A stretch of DNA of 64,000 nt, from contig OY365818.1 of NCBI GenBank assembly GCA_959347315.1, positions 6,817,753-6,881,752 on the forward strand, in the 5' to 3' direction. Within the stretch, counting starts at the first letter, position 1. The number at the start of each line of letters is the position of its first letter. This DNA comes from Bimastos eiseni (taxonomy: Eukaryota; Annelida; Clitellata; Crassiclitellata; Lumbricidae). Positions 62,663 through 64,000 of the stretch are shown piece by piece. The notes under the pieces were generated by a model. That model did no database searches and was not told the DNA's origin. It saw nothing but the letters and a program-made list of their open reading frames with translations. A program made the translations under genes and the position numbers.

Positions 62663-64000
62663 AATTCAAAAAGTCAAGCGAAGGATTCCATTTGGGATTC
62701 GTGTTCGCCTCATAATAATCGTCTAATGTATCTCAGAATGACATAGAATCAACTTTCTATACGATATAGCCTATTTAACGTGTTGAAATTAGTTGTACTA
62801 TAAAATTATGAACACAGCAATCAGATTGATCTCCATGTTTCGTTTTTATCAGAGATCAGACCACTGCGTTTCTATTGAGTTTACCTTGAAATTGGTCGAT
62901 GGCTGGAGATCGAACTTTGGTCTTGCGATGATGTACTGCAATAAATTAATTGGTGAATATACTCACATGCGTAGACTTCCTTAACAAAATGAGCTATTGT
63001 TGTCAACGTAGCAATAATTTTATATCATACAGGGTCTGCTCCAACAATCTGCACGATATATCTGATGGTGCTAAGAGCTTGTCATCAAATTTCCTTCCTA
63101 TTATCTGTAAGGAAGTGTGTTCAAAGGGAAAGTCAACGATGGCAGCCTCTCGCCAACACGTAGATCTGATCTCTCTCTCTCTGCATTCATTCTCTGCATG
63201 AAGTCTTGTCCAGGGTTGCCCTTGGACAGTATATTTAAAGTTTTTGCTGCGCTGCTAGATCTAGGTCGAGTGACGGAACTCAAATTGTCGTTAGTTAGTT
63301 ATCTAGACACTTTTGAAGCGCGTGTTACTTATAGACCAATATCATAACCTACGTGTAATTCTTTAAATAATTTACCTTCGCATAATGTAGCATAACGAAG
63401 GTTATGTTAACCCTTTAACGACCAGCTGTATATGTTTACTCACACACACTGCACAGTGGTATTTAACCGTCTTAGCGAATATTGGAACCATTGTTCTCAG
63501 CGTTAAATAACTATTAATTACCCGCTCGAAGAAATACATTGTTCTGCATATCAATCAATCAATCTATGAAACTTGATATAGCGCCTCCTCATGAAATCTA
63601 CTCGGAATCGGTTCAAGTCAAACCTCAGCCAGAGAAGATAGATCTCAGAGTAGAATAGAAATGAGATAGAGAGTTCCTAGGCATGACCCGAAGATCCAAT
63701 GAAATGCCAAGCAGTCAAACAGACAACCGATAACTATGCATCATGTGCTTGCTATATCCTACCTCCTTCTTGGTGTCAATTGTAGCCAGACGTACAACGA
63801 AGCCAGCGTATGGATCCTCCTCTCCGTCTTTCAACGAATCGTCATCGCTTGGCGGAAGGTAGTAAAGGTTTTGATGGCGATCAGCTGGCTTCTGCGTCTA
63901 GAGCAACATAAAGCATCGTTCGTGATGTTTAGCCAATAACAGTATTAGTATATGTAGCATATCAGTGTGGATGGCCCTTCGCTCTGGAACAGGCTCCCGT
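62663..64000. other. No gene seen to the window end
   Basis: GATATAGCGCCTCCTCATG at 63,578 is the outer-end word of a dispersed repeat. A 39-codon frame from 63,736 (MHHVLAISYLLLGVNCSQTY) followed by GTAGTA could be a signal-peptide exon, but nothing supports it further. Confidence 0.5.

Overview
The window reads as nuclear DNA of an invertebrate animal, probably marine. It has spliced genes with GT-AG introns, eukaryotic tRNA genes with internal A and B boxes, non-LTR retrotransposons, tRNA-derived SINEs, many short hAT-like elements and long microsatellites. It is AT-rich and gene-poor. No bacterial operon, CRISPR array or phage gene is present. I cannot name the species. The palindrome TAGGCCTA occurs at least 11 times and may be a taxon clue. 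A 200-N assembly gap lies at 11,353-11,552.

The real protein-coding content is a small cluster of Golgi carbohydrate 6-O-sulfotransferases (type II membrane enzymes that use PAPS). Gene 1 (minus strand, 21,062 to 13,652) and gene 2 (plus strand, 28,805 to 33,492) are intact paralogues. I reassembled each from four exons: signal anchor, stem, 5'-PAPS motif, and 3'-PAPS motif plus the rest of the catalytic domain. Both have intron phases 1, 0 and 2. They are transcribed divergently and form one large diverged inverted duplication whose introns, intronic tRNA-Gly and tRNA-Phe relics and 5' flanks also align. Gene 3 (minus strand, exons at 42,608-42,394 and 40,562-39,626) is a more distant relative with the same phase-2 intron. 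A signal-anchor exon with a phase-1 donor at 54,416-54,308 is a candidate for its start.

Layout. 0-3.5 kb: decayed endonuclease/reverse-transcriptase LINE (minus). 3.5-13 kb: no gene; hAT-like elements, a fold-back element with tandem-repeat arms, a degenerate telomere-like tract and the gap. 13-21 kb: a 14-bp minisatellite and gene 1, whose introns hold a solo LTR, a hAT-like MITE, SINEs and tRNA genes. 21-28.7 kb: spacer with SINEs, LINE scraps and a hAT element with a perfect 8-bp target duplication. 28.7-33.5 kb: gene 2. 33.5-39.6 kb: LINE 3' ends, a perfect 50-bp inverted repeat and ATT arrays. 39.6-42.6 kb: gene 3. 42.6-54.3 kb: microsatellites, MITEs and a cluster of ACGTC motifs. 54.3-64 kb: candidate exon, more hAT-like and fold-back elements, and a MITE with 9-bp target duplications.

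The most informative signals come from comparing the two inverted sulfotransferase copies. Each serves as the empty-site control for insertions in the other. This dates the solo LTR, MITE, SINE and fold-back insertions as later than the duplication and shows how a minisatellite grew from a short ancestral seed. Several ORFs that look like membrane proteins are transposon or microsatellite artefacts. All family calls come from reading the sequence; no database was searched.
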